Assembly (NCBI GenBank): GCA_014529385.2
Contig: CM043944.1
Span: 54,031,268 to 54,095,267, forward strand
Source of the DNA: Adiantum capillus-veneris
Taxonomy: Eukaryota; Streptophyta; Polypodiopsida; Polypodiales; Pteridaceae
Direction of reading: 5' to 3'
Length of the DNA: 64,000 nt
Shown piece by piece: positions 54,992 through 64,000 of the stretch. Both the position numbers and the translations under genes were made by a program. Below the pieces are notes generated by a model, which ran no database searches, had not been told where the DNA came from, and saw nothing but the letters and a program-made list of their open reading frames with translations. Numbering within the stretch: position 1 is the stretch's first letter; each line of letters starts with the position of its first letter.

Positions 54992-57445
54992 TACGACAAC
55001 GAACCGTACGTGCGACCGCTCTCAGAAAATCGACTCGGAAGCAACAGAGCTCGCCGACTATGGCGGAGCTCGGAGCTCAAGCTTGAGCTTGGAAGTGTGC
55101 AGCAGATCCGAAATTGCGAGCTTGGCTTGGAGAAGCAAGGAAATCGAAGGCTTTGAAGCCGAGCAAAGGACAGCAAGGAGTGAGAGTTTTGGGAAGCTTT
55201 GCAGCTTCTGCAGGCAAATCGGAGCCATCAATGGTATCAAGGCATCCCGATCCCGAGCCCCGACTACCCCGTGTGTGTAGCTCTCCTTGTTGAGAGGAAT
55301 CTTTGGATGCTTGGAAAGCTCTGCATAGCAGGAAATCGACATCAGAGGTAGTCTGTTGAGAATTGTGCAGAGCTTGGAGAACAATCGGGTGCAGCTTAGG
55401 AAAGCATAGCAGGAATCGGGCCAGCTCGTCGATTTGGCAGGGCTCACACACAGGGCAGCACTGAGAGGCCAAAGCACTGACAAGCTTGACATTGAGCCAA
55501 TTAGGCAGCGGGCATTCTCAGCACTGGGAAAAACTGGGCAGCAGTAGGTGGAATCGAGCCGTGAGCTGGGCAGCCGAGCCGTGAGCCGGGCATTCTCAGC
55601 ACTGGGCAGAACCGGGCAGCATGGCCATGAGTAGACTCGGATACACACACACACTTAATGAATTCAGGCAACGCTGGTAGAGTGTAGCGAGCTGGATTGA
55701 AGCAAGCAAACACACACACACACACAAACGAAGTCTGCATTTCTCTGCAACAGGCAGTTGTCAAAAAAAAAAGCAACAAAAATTTAAATTCGATTTTTTT
55801 TTGCTTGTTTGTTTGACACACTATAGTGTGTGCAAACACTTCTTCCCACAAGTAGTGGCGAGCCACGAATCAAAGAACATTCACATGCTGCATGTGAATG
55901 TGTGTGGTAGTGTATACACACACACACACTCTCAGGAGTTGGAGTTGTAGCGAGTCCATTTGCCTAGGAATCGAGCACAAAGCTGAATTGGTGAGCATTT
56001 AGCTTGCAGAATTGAGGAAAAGTAGGGGTTTGGTAAGTCGATCATTACAGATCTTGCTCTTGACGAGCGACGTGCACCGACATCGGCGTACAGCCATTCT
56101 CCGACTTCGTCATCGACTTCTTCGACATCGTCACCCAACTTCGACGTCCGCACACCAAATCCGACAAGCTTGAGAGCGATCTCGACAGATCAAGCGAGAT
56201 GTGCGATCGATACCGATCCGACTCGGTATTGATCGCTCGAGCATTGGCGTTTTACGGCTATTTGGCTAGCCACTTCCGCCCGGCGGCGGAAGGCGACATC
56301 GACATCGACACCGCTCATGCGCACCGGCTCGACACTCCTCATTGCGACCGATTTCCGACATCCGACCCACACCGGGCGCTTCCCCACAGGAGCGCGTTCC
56401 AGCGATCGACGACCGTGCTTGCGACATGCGCGGGTGAGGTACCTCTATCATAGAGGAGTGACACCTGGCATCGGCACCCAGCGCATCGATCGCCCTGTAC
56501 GACACAGTTTACGGATAGGACACCTTTGGCGGCTATTCGACTAGCATATTTCTGCCCGGCTGCAGAAATCGGCACATAGCGACACCGACACGCAGGTTAT
56601 AGGTTACAGGGGGGTTTTTCAGCCCATTCACTCCCAGATTCTCCAGGTTAGCAGACGCTGCGCTTTCATAGGCGATTTCGTAGTCATTTCGACAGCAGTT
56701 CTCTACGGACACATGCGTTGACAGATGTGTTCGCAGATTCTCTGCGGACACATGCGTTGACAGATGCCTTTTGTCATGAGCACACCTAGTACTACTGAGC
56801 TCTTTTGAGAGCAAATATCCTCGCAGGGATCACTTTCACTGCATGCAGTAGTTCTTGGCGCCTGTTTGAGCACGATTTTACTCATGTACGTTGAGTTGCG
56901 GACACTGCCCACTGTACTACGTGTGGAGCCATTTTTTGGCTATTTTGGCAGTTTTTCCCGGCCGTTTCTGAGACTCGGACTGGAAGATCCCTTTCTGAGA
57001 CTGAGGCTAGTCCATTTGTGTCTGCATTAGCCTTTGGAGGGTCGATAGCGTGAGGTTTTCTTTGAGCTGGGGTGTACTAGAATATTGAGACACTTTCGGT
57101 GATACAGGTAGCTGGAGTTCCCCTTTACGGTACCCTCGCCATAGGATATGTATCTGCACGGTTATTTATGCTTTTGACGCCGAGTTAGCACTCACATAGC
57201 AGTGGTTTTGTGCAGCAGATGCCCAGTTAATGCAGTTGGCACATTTATATGAATTTTGAGTTGCGTTTTGACTCCTCATACAAAGGAAACTCTGCCGGAT
57301 TTACTTCCCGCGAGTTGTGACTTCCATTGTTGGCATTTCCGAGTCAATTTTGGTTGAGATTTTACTCCAGAAACAAAGGTTACTCTGCCCAAATTTCTAC
57401 AGCTTCTCGCCATAGTTTGGCACCTCTCAAACCCTCTTATCAGCG
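54992..57445 (+). other. D1 leader with repeated structured elements
   Basis: There is no credible coding domain. Three repeated features are visible: a duplicated hairpin (56273-56292 and 56548-56569), a duplicated GGACACATGCGTTGACAGATG at about 56707-56727 and 56746-56766, and two ACTCTGCC boxes near 57281-57300 and 57371-57395. An antisense frame of 198 codons at 55058-55654 is Cys- and Ser-rich without any family pattern. Confidence 0.65.
56273..56569 (+). other. D1 leader: duplicated hairpin with compensatory changes
   Basis: CTTCCGCC (56273-56280) pairs with GGCGGAAG (56285-56292). ATTTCTGC (56548-56555) pairs with GCAGAAAT (56562-56569). Both lie in a diverged repeat that starts GGCTATTTGGCTAGC / GGCTATTCGACTAGC, and both have a CGGC-type loop. 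The C-G pair of the first copy is a T-A pair in the second at the same place. Confidence 0.65.
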
Positions 57446-60400
57446 ATGGCTTCTTCTTCAGAAAAGGAGGAGTATTTCATTCGGAAGTTCGATGGCAGCA
57501 ACTTCACCATGTGGAAAGAGCGCATGAAAGATGTTTTGATAAACAAAGGCCTCTTAGAATCGTTGAAAGAGCGCGCAGAGGATGATGATTATACACAAGC
57601 TCAATGGGAGCTTTTGGATGCAAAAGACATGGCTACGATACGTCTACATCTAGCCGAGTCAGTCTTCTTCACTATCATAGGGAAGAAAACAACCAAGGAA
57701 CTTTGGGATAGCTTATGTTCAGCATGGGAAAGCAAGAGTGCATCCAACAAAGTTTTTCTCATGAAAAAGCTTATGAAGCTCAACATGAAAGAGGGTAGCA
57801 CAGTTTCTAGTCATTTAAATGATTTCAACTCCTTGTTCAATCAGCTGACATCTCAGGGCTTTAAGGAGTTTGACGATGAACTCAAGTCTATCTTCTTATT
57901 ATGCTCTCTACCCAGTTCATGGGATATCTTTTGCACAGCCATTAGCAATTCGGCTCCGAATGGCAAGTTAGAATTCAATGCTGTCACAGATGCGTTGCTC
58001 ACTGAAGAGATTCGTCGTAAATCTCTCGATAATGCTAGTCATGGAGATGCATATATGGCTGGTAGTTCAACAAAGCCAAGAGGCTGTGACAGGCACAAAT
58101 TCAAAAGCAAAAGTAGAGAGCGGAATCCTCGTAGTCCTAGCAGACACAGAAACCAAAGTAGAGACCGCACTACCAAAAATGTCGAGTGTTACTATTGCCA
58201 CAAGAAGGGTCATTACAAAAAGGATTGTCGCAGTTTACTAAGAGATCAGAAAAACATGCAAAAGGATAATTCTGGCAAAGGCAAAAGTACAGTAAAGATT
58301 GAGGAGCTCAATATTTTTGAGTCTCCCATGCCTACCACTGCAGTAGAGGATGCTCCTCCTCCAGTGATGCTCATTATGCCCACAGAGATTCATGCTGAGG
58401 TGACAGCAGATGCCTCCGATGTTCTCATTTTCACTTCCGATCTCACTCCAGATGCTTTGGTTGCACATGATGAGGGTTATGCACAGAATTGGATCCTTGA
58501 TTCTAGTGCAAGTTTTCATGTCACACCGCATAGAGAGTGGTTTTCCTCTTATGCATCCATGCATGGAATAGTCAAGCTTGGTGATTCCTATGAGCTTGAC
58601 ATTATTGGCATTGGTGATGTAAAACTTCAGATGCATAATGGCACTACTTTTGTGCTACAGAATGTCAAACATGTGCCCAAGATTACAAAAAGCTTGCTTT
58701 CTATAGGGCAATTGGATGACATTGGCTACACTACAGTTTTTGGTAATCGTTCTTGGATGATCCGCAAGAACAACCTTATCATGATGAAAGGCAATAAAAA
58801 CAGATCCCTGTACTCTTTGTTTATTTCGAGTGTCAACGAACACTCTATCTATGTTGCCGAGCTGCCGTCTCCTGAGTTGTGGCATAGCCGGCTAGGGCAT
58901 ATTAGCCAAAAGGGAATGAAAACACTTCAGCGTTTTGGCTACTTACCTGTGTTAGATTACATGGACTTTCCATTGTGTGAGCATTGTCTGTATGGAAAAC
59001 AGACTAGATTGACATCTTGGCCATTGAATAAGAAACTAGGCGAACCTCTAGACTTGGTGCACAGTGATTTGTGTGGTCCAATGCCACATAAAACTCTAGG
59101 GGGGGCGCCCTACTTTCTCACATTCATAGATGATTCTACCAGAAAGGTGTGGGTGTATCTCCTTAAGCGTAAGGAAGAAGTCTTTTCGACATTCCAAAAA
59201 TTCCTTTCCATGGTTGAGAACCAATCAGGAACAAAGCTCAAAGCTTTTCGCACAGACAATGGTGGAGAATACCTCTCCACAGAGTTCAAGGTTTTTTGCA
59301 ATAGAAGAGGCATTCAGCAGTAGTTTACTGCTCCATACACACCTGCACAAAATGGGATAGCTGAAAGAATGAATCGTACAATTCAAGAGCGAGTTGTCTC
59401 TATGATGTCTATGGCGAAGCTTACTCCAGAATTTTGGGGGGAAGCTGTTCTCACAGCAGTGCACATCATCAAGAGATCACCTAGTTCTCCTTTGAATTTC
59501 AAAATTCCAGAGGAATTATGGAATGGCAAAAGGCCCAGCTATGAGCATCTACGTGTATTTGGATGTGAGGCATATGCACATGTGCCCAAAGAACTTCGTC
59601 GAAAGTTAGATCCCAGATCACACAAATGCATCTTTATTGGCTATGGTGCAAACGGAGAGATGGGATATCGTCTTTGGCACCCAGAATCAAACAAAGTCAT
59701 TCGTAGCTCACATGTGATTTTCAATGAATAAAAAATGCACAAGAATCCCATCAAAGATGTTGAGTACAGACGTGTTTGCTTTGAGGATGTAGCCTCCGAA
59801 CCAACTCAGTTCAGTAGTGTTGCACCCACTCCTCAAGTGCAAGATACTACTATTGCTCCGGAGAGAGTGGAGTCCAGCAGTCAGGCACTGAGACGCTCTG
59901 AGAGAGTATCACGTGCGCCCGACCGGTTTGAGCCGGGTATACACCACATTTTGGTCACTGACAGTGGAGAGCCAACCTGCTACAAAGAAGCTATACAAAT
60001 GGAGGATAGCGTTAAGTGGGAGCAGGCTATGCAATCAGAATACAATTCGATTGTGGCTAATGAGACATGGGATTTGGTTGAATTACCAAAAGGCAAAAAT
60101 GCTTTACCTTGCAAGTGGGTATACAAGAAGAAGTATACAGCGGAAGATCCCGAGCCTAGATACAAGGCTCGTCTAGTTGCCAAGGGTTTCAAGCAGCAAA
60201 AGGTGTGGATTTTGATGAGATTTTCTCTCCAGTAGTCAAGATGACTACACTTCGCACCGTGCTTGGCTTGGTTGCTATCCAAAACATGGAACTTGTCCAA
60301 ATGGATGTGAACACAGCATTTCTTCACGGGGATCTAGATGAAGATGTCTACATGAAACAACCAGAGGGATTCGTATGTGAAACCCAAAAACCAACGAGGT

Positions 60401-61530
60401 CAGAATTGGTTTGTAGACTTAAAAAGGCACTCTATGGCCTCAAGCAAGGTTCAAGGCAATGGTATGAAAAATTCGACAAATTCATGCAGTCTCAGGGTTA
60501 CATTAGAAGTCAAGAGGATCACTCCTTATACACAAAAAGGTTGAACGATGGTTCTTTAATCATCTTGATCTTGTATGTAGATGATATGCTTATCGCAGGC
60601 AAATCAATTGATGAAATCAATCAGCTGAAAAAGATGCTAAGCACTCAGTTTTCCATGAAGGATTTGGGAGATGCCAATCACTTTCTTGGTATGCACATCA
60701 AGAGAGACAGGCAACGTGGAATTCTTGAATGAACTCAAGAAAAGTACATTCATAGAGTCTTGCAACGTTTTAGTATGCAGGGGGGGAAGTCATTGAGTAC
60801 CCCAATGCAAGCATACTCCAAACTTAGCAAGGAAGACTCTCCCAAGACGGTGGCTGAGAAAGAGGAAATGGCGAAAGTACCATATTCTTCAGCAGTTGGC
60901 AGTTTGATGTACGCTATGGTAGCCACAAGACCAGACATTGCACATGTAGTGGGAGTGGTTAGTAGGTACATGGCAAACCCTAGAAAGAAGCATTGGGAAG
61001 CAGTGAAGAAAATCCTCAGATATTTGAAAGGTACAGCTAGCAAGTGTTTACGCTTCGGAAACAGTGATGCATCTATTGTAGGTTACACGGATGCGGATTA
61101 TGCGGGTTGCGTGGATCGTAGAAGATCCATATCTGGCTATGTGTTCATGTTTGCTGGAGCAGCTATCTCTTGGAGATCGTGTCTCCAAGATTGCACGTCT
61201 TCATCTACCACTGAGGCAGAATATGTTGCTGCATCTGACGCCAACAAGGAAGCCATATGGTTGGCTTGTCTAGTGGGAGATTTAGGCATTCAGGAGGTTC
61301 CAGTACTACATTGTGATAGTCAGAGTGCCATTGCTTTGGCAAAGAATCCAGTGTTTCACTCAAAGTCGAAACACATAGAGGTCAGATACCATGTCATACG
61401 AGATGCATTGGTTGGCAAGCGTATCGAACTTGTCAAGGTTCACACTGATGACAACCCCGCAGATGCTCTCACAAAGAGCCTAGCCTCGGAGCGATTTACA
61501 CATTGTATAGAACTTATGGGTGTAGGATGA
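57446..61530 (+). pseudogene. D1 gag-pol polyprotein, disrupted
   Basis: The ATG at 57446 opens MASSSEKEEYFIRKFDGSNF. The Gag UBN2-type domain runs to about 58000, CCHC knuckle CYYCHKKGHYKKDC is near 58187-58228, the protease reads WILDSSASFHVTP near 58490 (DSS where D2 has DSG, an active-site change), LWHSRLGHISQKG near 58880, integrase with SDLCGPM, RTDNGGEY and NGIAERMNR (59060-59400), RT with LYVDDMLIAGK near 60570 and RNase H with YTDADYAGC near 61085. Stops are TAG 59321-59323, TAA 59729-59731 and TGA 60730-60732; one base is lost near 60200. It ends at TGA 61528-61530. It is otherwise complete, about 1360 codons. Confidence 0.94.
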
Positions 61531-61586
61531 AGCCTCGGCAATGCTTCATCAATTTTGTATAGACTAACTATACTAATGCCACTATT

Positions 61587-61637
61587 GGCCACCATGACCT
61601 TCAAGTGGGAGGTTGTTGGGGTGTAGGCCAGGTGGCC
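61587..61637 (+). other. D1 polypurine tract within an inverted repeat
   Basis: GGCCACCATGACCT (61587-61600) pairs with AGGCCAGGTGGCC (61625-61637): 12 pairs, one bulged A and one A-C mismatch. The loop contains AAGTGGGAGG (polypurine tract) and the LTR start. The layout is that of A2 and A3 with different stem sequence. Confidence 0.7.
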
Positions 61638-61819
61638 GTGAGAAACCACCCTTGTAAACTTAAGTTCACCTATTCAATATAGGGAGAGAAAGAGGAAGGG
61701 TTGACTTCACTCTTTCTTCTCCACTAACCCACACAGGCTGCCTGTGTATCTCCCCCTTCCCCATTTTTCTTCTTTCCTTCTCTTGCACACACTCCGTACA
61801 TGCATACGCGTACTTATTA
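61614..61819 (+). repeat. D1 3' LTR
   Basis: It starts TGTTGGGGTGTAGGCC after GTGGGAGGT and ends TACTTATTA, so the terminal CA has become TA. 206 bp. Confidence 0.95.
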
Positions 61820-62491
61820 GTATGGTGTGCTATGACAATGTAGAATGTGATGCTCTTCACAAACTTCTGTGAGTAAACCCTTCTTGAACCCCGGACCATT
61901 ATCCGAAACAATCTCTAGAGGTGTGCCAAATCTACAACAAATATTAGTGTAGACAAACCTGCTCACTGTTTTTCCATTTACCCTTGCCACACTTTGTGCT
62001 TCCACCCACCTAGTCATATAGTCTATAGCCACTAGAATGTAGAGTTTACCATTTTTTTTCCTAGGCAGAGGACCCATAGCATCAATGCCCCACTTTTCAA
62101 AGGGTCCATTTGCAAGAACTATTTGCCTCGGGCCATGCACCAACCTTCTATTTCCATTTATCTGACAATTGTGACAGCTTTTACACCAATGTTGAACATC
62201 CACATGCAAACTTGGCCAAACATACCCCGCAAGCAAAATCTTCTTCACAGTTAATTCTTGGTCAAAATGACCACCACATGCCTCTTCATGCAAACCTTTT
62301 AGAATGGCTGGAATTTCCTTGATAGTTGGTATTCTTCTGCACACTTGATCCTTCCCTCTTTGATAAAGGGAGCCTTCTAGGAAGAGATAGAAACTTGCCT
62401 TCTTCATGAGTCTCCTTTTCTGAGCTTTAGTGAAGCCTTGTGGAAACTCGCCCTCCAAAATGTAGCCAATAATGGGAGTCAATGACTCCAA
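61820..62491 (-). pseudogene. T1 integrase zinc finger and core
   Basis: Reads LHEEACGGHFDQELTVKKIL and HWCKSCHNCQ (HHCC zinc finger), WGIDAMGPLPRKKNGKLYIL (first Asp), TRWVEAQSVARVNG, IVSDNGPGF (second Asp) and stops at CHSTPY where D1 begins. Removing D1 and one copy of GTATG gives CHSTPYYPQSNGLVEK, an uninterrupted integrase. The D,D,E residues are therefore all present across the split. Confidence 0.92.
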
Positions 62492-62542
62492 TCCCTGGTA
62501 TCTTGGTTACTTCACAACAGTTGTCACCATGATGACGTGCAC

Positions 62543-62884
62543 TTATTTCTCAACACATGTAACCACTTGCTGTGCAAGTAAATCGGCATCTTCATTCTGT
62601 TTCCTAGGAATATGATATAGTTGCACTTCTTCAAACTGATTAAACATCCTAAGAATGGCATGAACTTTTGTCCTTAAGCTTTCATTCTTGCATGCCCAAA
62701 TGCCTAAAATCTGTTTAACAATGAGAAGTGCATCTCCTTTTACCATGAGACGTTGTATACCTTGGCCAATGCACATCTTCAAACCATGAAGTAGTGTGTC
62801 GTATTCTGCTTCATTGTTGCTAGTTGAACCTGGTAGATTGACTTTATCTTTCATGACCACCTCTCCACTTGGGTTGAGCAACAC
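62543..62884 (-). pseudogene. T1 second (plant-type) RNase H
   Basis: Reads SNNEAEYDTLLHGLKMCIGQ, VKGDALLIVKQILG and IPRKQNEDADLLAQ. These match the RVT_3 / plant-type RNase H fold (N-x-AEY-x-A-L, G-D-S-x-LV, R-x-x-N-x-x-AD-x-LA). It lies between the retroviral-type RNase H and integrase, as in Tat elements. The usual Ser after Gly-Asp is Ala here. The frame ends at 62543; a stop separates it from the integrase. Confidence 0.85.
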
Positions 62885-62914
62885 TAGCCCTCCCCCTGCT
62901 TTCCATGTGGCTCG

Positions 62915-64000
62915 TCAAAAAGCTCCATCAAAGAACAAGGTAAAAGCATTAGGAATACTTTTTGGTGGTGGCAATGGTAGGGTCTTTACTTGAGGCACCT
63001 TAATTTCCTTCTCATGTACCCTATAAGTGAGAATCCCTACCAATTGTGCACGCACACTATCTTCTACCTTGAAAGAATATTGGAACTCTTGCAACTCCAT
63101 AATCCACTTTGAGATCCTAGTACTAAGATTCATTTGAGATGACACCCAAGGGAACAAATTTTCTGCAGTGAGAATTACAAAAGGTTTTGGTAGCAGGTAG
63201 GATCTAAACTTTCTCACCGCAAACATGAGAGAAAGCATCATGAGTAGTGCTTCTGTGTAGCCTCTCTCCAAAGCATTCATGACCCTACTAGCAAAGTAGA
63301 TGGGTCGCATCCTGGTACTGTGGTGATCTTGTTGTAGCAACACAACACCAATTGTTTCCCTTCCAACACTAGAGCTAACAAAGAATGTGTACTTCCAACA
63401 AGGAGGCATGAGTGTTGGTAGCTCTGACAAAATGACTTTAATGTTACAAAAGTACTCTTCAAGCTCATCAGACCATGCAAATTCTACTTGTTGTGTCAAC
63501 TTTTGCAAAGGATGAAACAACTCCGAAGCTAAGTGAATAAAGAGTGACATATACTTCACCTTTTGAATGAATGGGATGACCTCTTTGAGATTCTTGGGTG
63601 ATGAGAGCTCAATAAGAGCCTTTGCCTTTGAAGGATCCACCTCAATGCTTTTATAGGAAACCTTGTGACCAAGCATGATCATTTCATCCTCACCTATGTG
63701 ACACTTGTCGGGGTTGAGTTGACCTCCCATGTCGTAGAGCTTCTTTAAACCTTCTTCTACCCTTTGTAGATGCAATGATTTTGAGCTATAAATGCAAAAA
63801 TCATCAATAAAAACCCTAATGGACTTTCCAAAGAATGCTTGAAACACCATGTTCATGAAGCGTTGGAAAGTTGCAGGAGCGTTTGTCAGGCCAAATGGCA
63901 TGACTCTAAAAGCATAACAACCCCAAGGAGTGATGAAGGTTGTTTTCAATTGGTCCTCCAATGCAATCCCTATTTGAAAGTAACCTGAGTAGCCATCACA
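62915..64000 (-). pseudogene. T1 reverse transcriptase and RNase H (partial at the right edge)
   Basis: The right edge reads CDGYSGYFQIGIALEDQLKT (the RT fingers), then FITPWGCYAFRVMPFGLTNA, VFIDDFCIYS (catalytic Asp pair present), KLYDMGGQLNPDKCHIGEDE and LGHKVSY. RNase H follows: ELFHPLQKLTQ, ETIGVVLLQQDHHSTRMRPI and RVMNALERGYTEALLMML. The frame is open to 62915. The N-terminal RT, protease and Gag lie outside the window. Confidence 0.92.

Larger units (their letters stand above)
54767..61824 (+). mobile_element. Ty1/copia element D1 with target duplication GTATG
   Basis: The element spans 54772-61819 (7048 bp), flanked by GTATG at 54767-54771 and 61820-61824. It has 206-bp LTRs, a tRNA-Met primer site, an unusually long leader of about 2.47 kb, gag-pol, polypurine tract and 3' LTR. 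The LTRs differ at about eight positions (near 4%), including the terminal CA of the 3' LTR, which is now TA. It belongs to the Tork/Tnt1-like group but to a different family from A. It sits in the integrase of T1. Confidence 0.96.
53998..64000 (-). mobile_element. Ty3/gypsy element T1, Tat-like, split by copia D1, runs off right edge
   Basis: On the minus strand from right to left: RT, RNase H, a second plant-type RNase H, integrase zinc finger and core, integrase C-terminal region, stop at 54026-54028, polypurine tract CCTGGGGGAGGGC (54001-54013) and the LTR start. The additional RNase H between RT-RH and integrase is the hallmark of the Tat group (Tat, Ogre, Retand). Copia D1 (54772-61819) interrupts the integrase. 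The reading frames are long, so decay is moderate. Confidence 0.88.

Noticed and set aside
55058-55654. 198-codon antisense frame in the D1 leader
   Set aside because: Cys/Ser/Leu-rich without family pattern; it is antisense to a transposon leader and D2 does not support it.

Overview
The window looks like repeat-rich nuclear DNA of a land plant. The evidence is one spliced gene with plant actin-depolymerizing-factor (ADF) architecture (ATG alone in exon 1, second intron inside the Trp codon before Ser-Pro-Asp), plant-type Ty1/copia elements of the Tork/Tnt1 kind primed by initiator tRNA-Met, a Ty3/gypsy element with a second, plant-type RNase H (Tat-like), and very long pure CT, CA and poly-C tracts. 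The sequence alone does not fix the species. No rRNA, tRNA or CRISPR was seen.

Layout. 1-9060: a decayed minus-strand Ty3/gypsy element (G1), cut in its gag by a young, full-length copia element (A1, 2907-8463). 9061-12560: unresolved repeat DNA with a plus-strand gypsy gag-protease remnant (10138-11043). 12560-15590: a decayed second copia lineage (B). 15590-18545: a minus-strand gypsy gag-protease remnant (G2). 19130-20050: a gypsy integrase fragment with a polypurine tract and probable LTR. 20822-24635: the only host gene found, an ADF gene with a 2.7 kb second intron. 24640-28500: intergenic DNA with two CT microsatellites. 28530-43376: one minus-strand LINE split by two copia insertions, A2 (31285-36718, perfect 5-bp target duplication) and D2 (36900-43178, whose 3' half is inverted in place). 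43440-44760: a dense microsatellite and poly-C block. 45335-50093: copia A3 with a perfect target duplication. 50100-53990: mostly unassigned, with a 107-bp CA tract and a possible Tat-like leader. 53977-64000: a Tat-like Ty3/gypsy element (T1, minus strand, running off the right edge), interrupted inside its integrase by copia D1 (54772-61819, perfect target duplication).

No coherent multi-gene cellular pathway is present. What stands out is the non-coding part of the copia elements. Families A and D share (i) an inverted repeat that places the polypurine tract and LTR start in the loop of a long hairpin, (ii) paired leader motifs around ACTCTGCC, and (iii) leader hairpins whose stems carry compensatory changes between copies (A1 versus A2; two copies within D1). 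These behave like selected RNA structures, perhaps for packaging, dimerisation or priming. A1 and A2/A3 are also mosaics: about 0.9 kb of reverse transcriptase is nearly identical although both flanks are clearly diverged. All polyproteins in the window are broken by stops or frameshifts, so these copies are not autonomous as read here.
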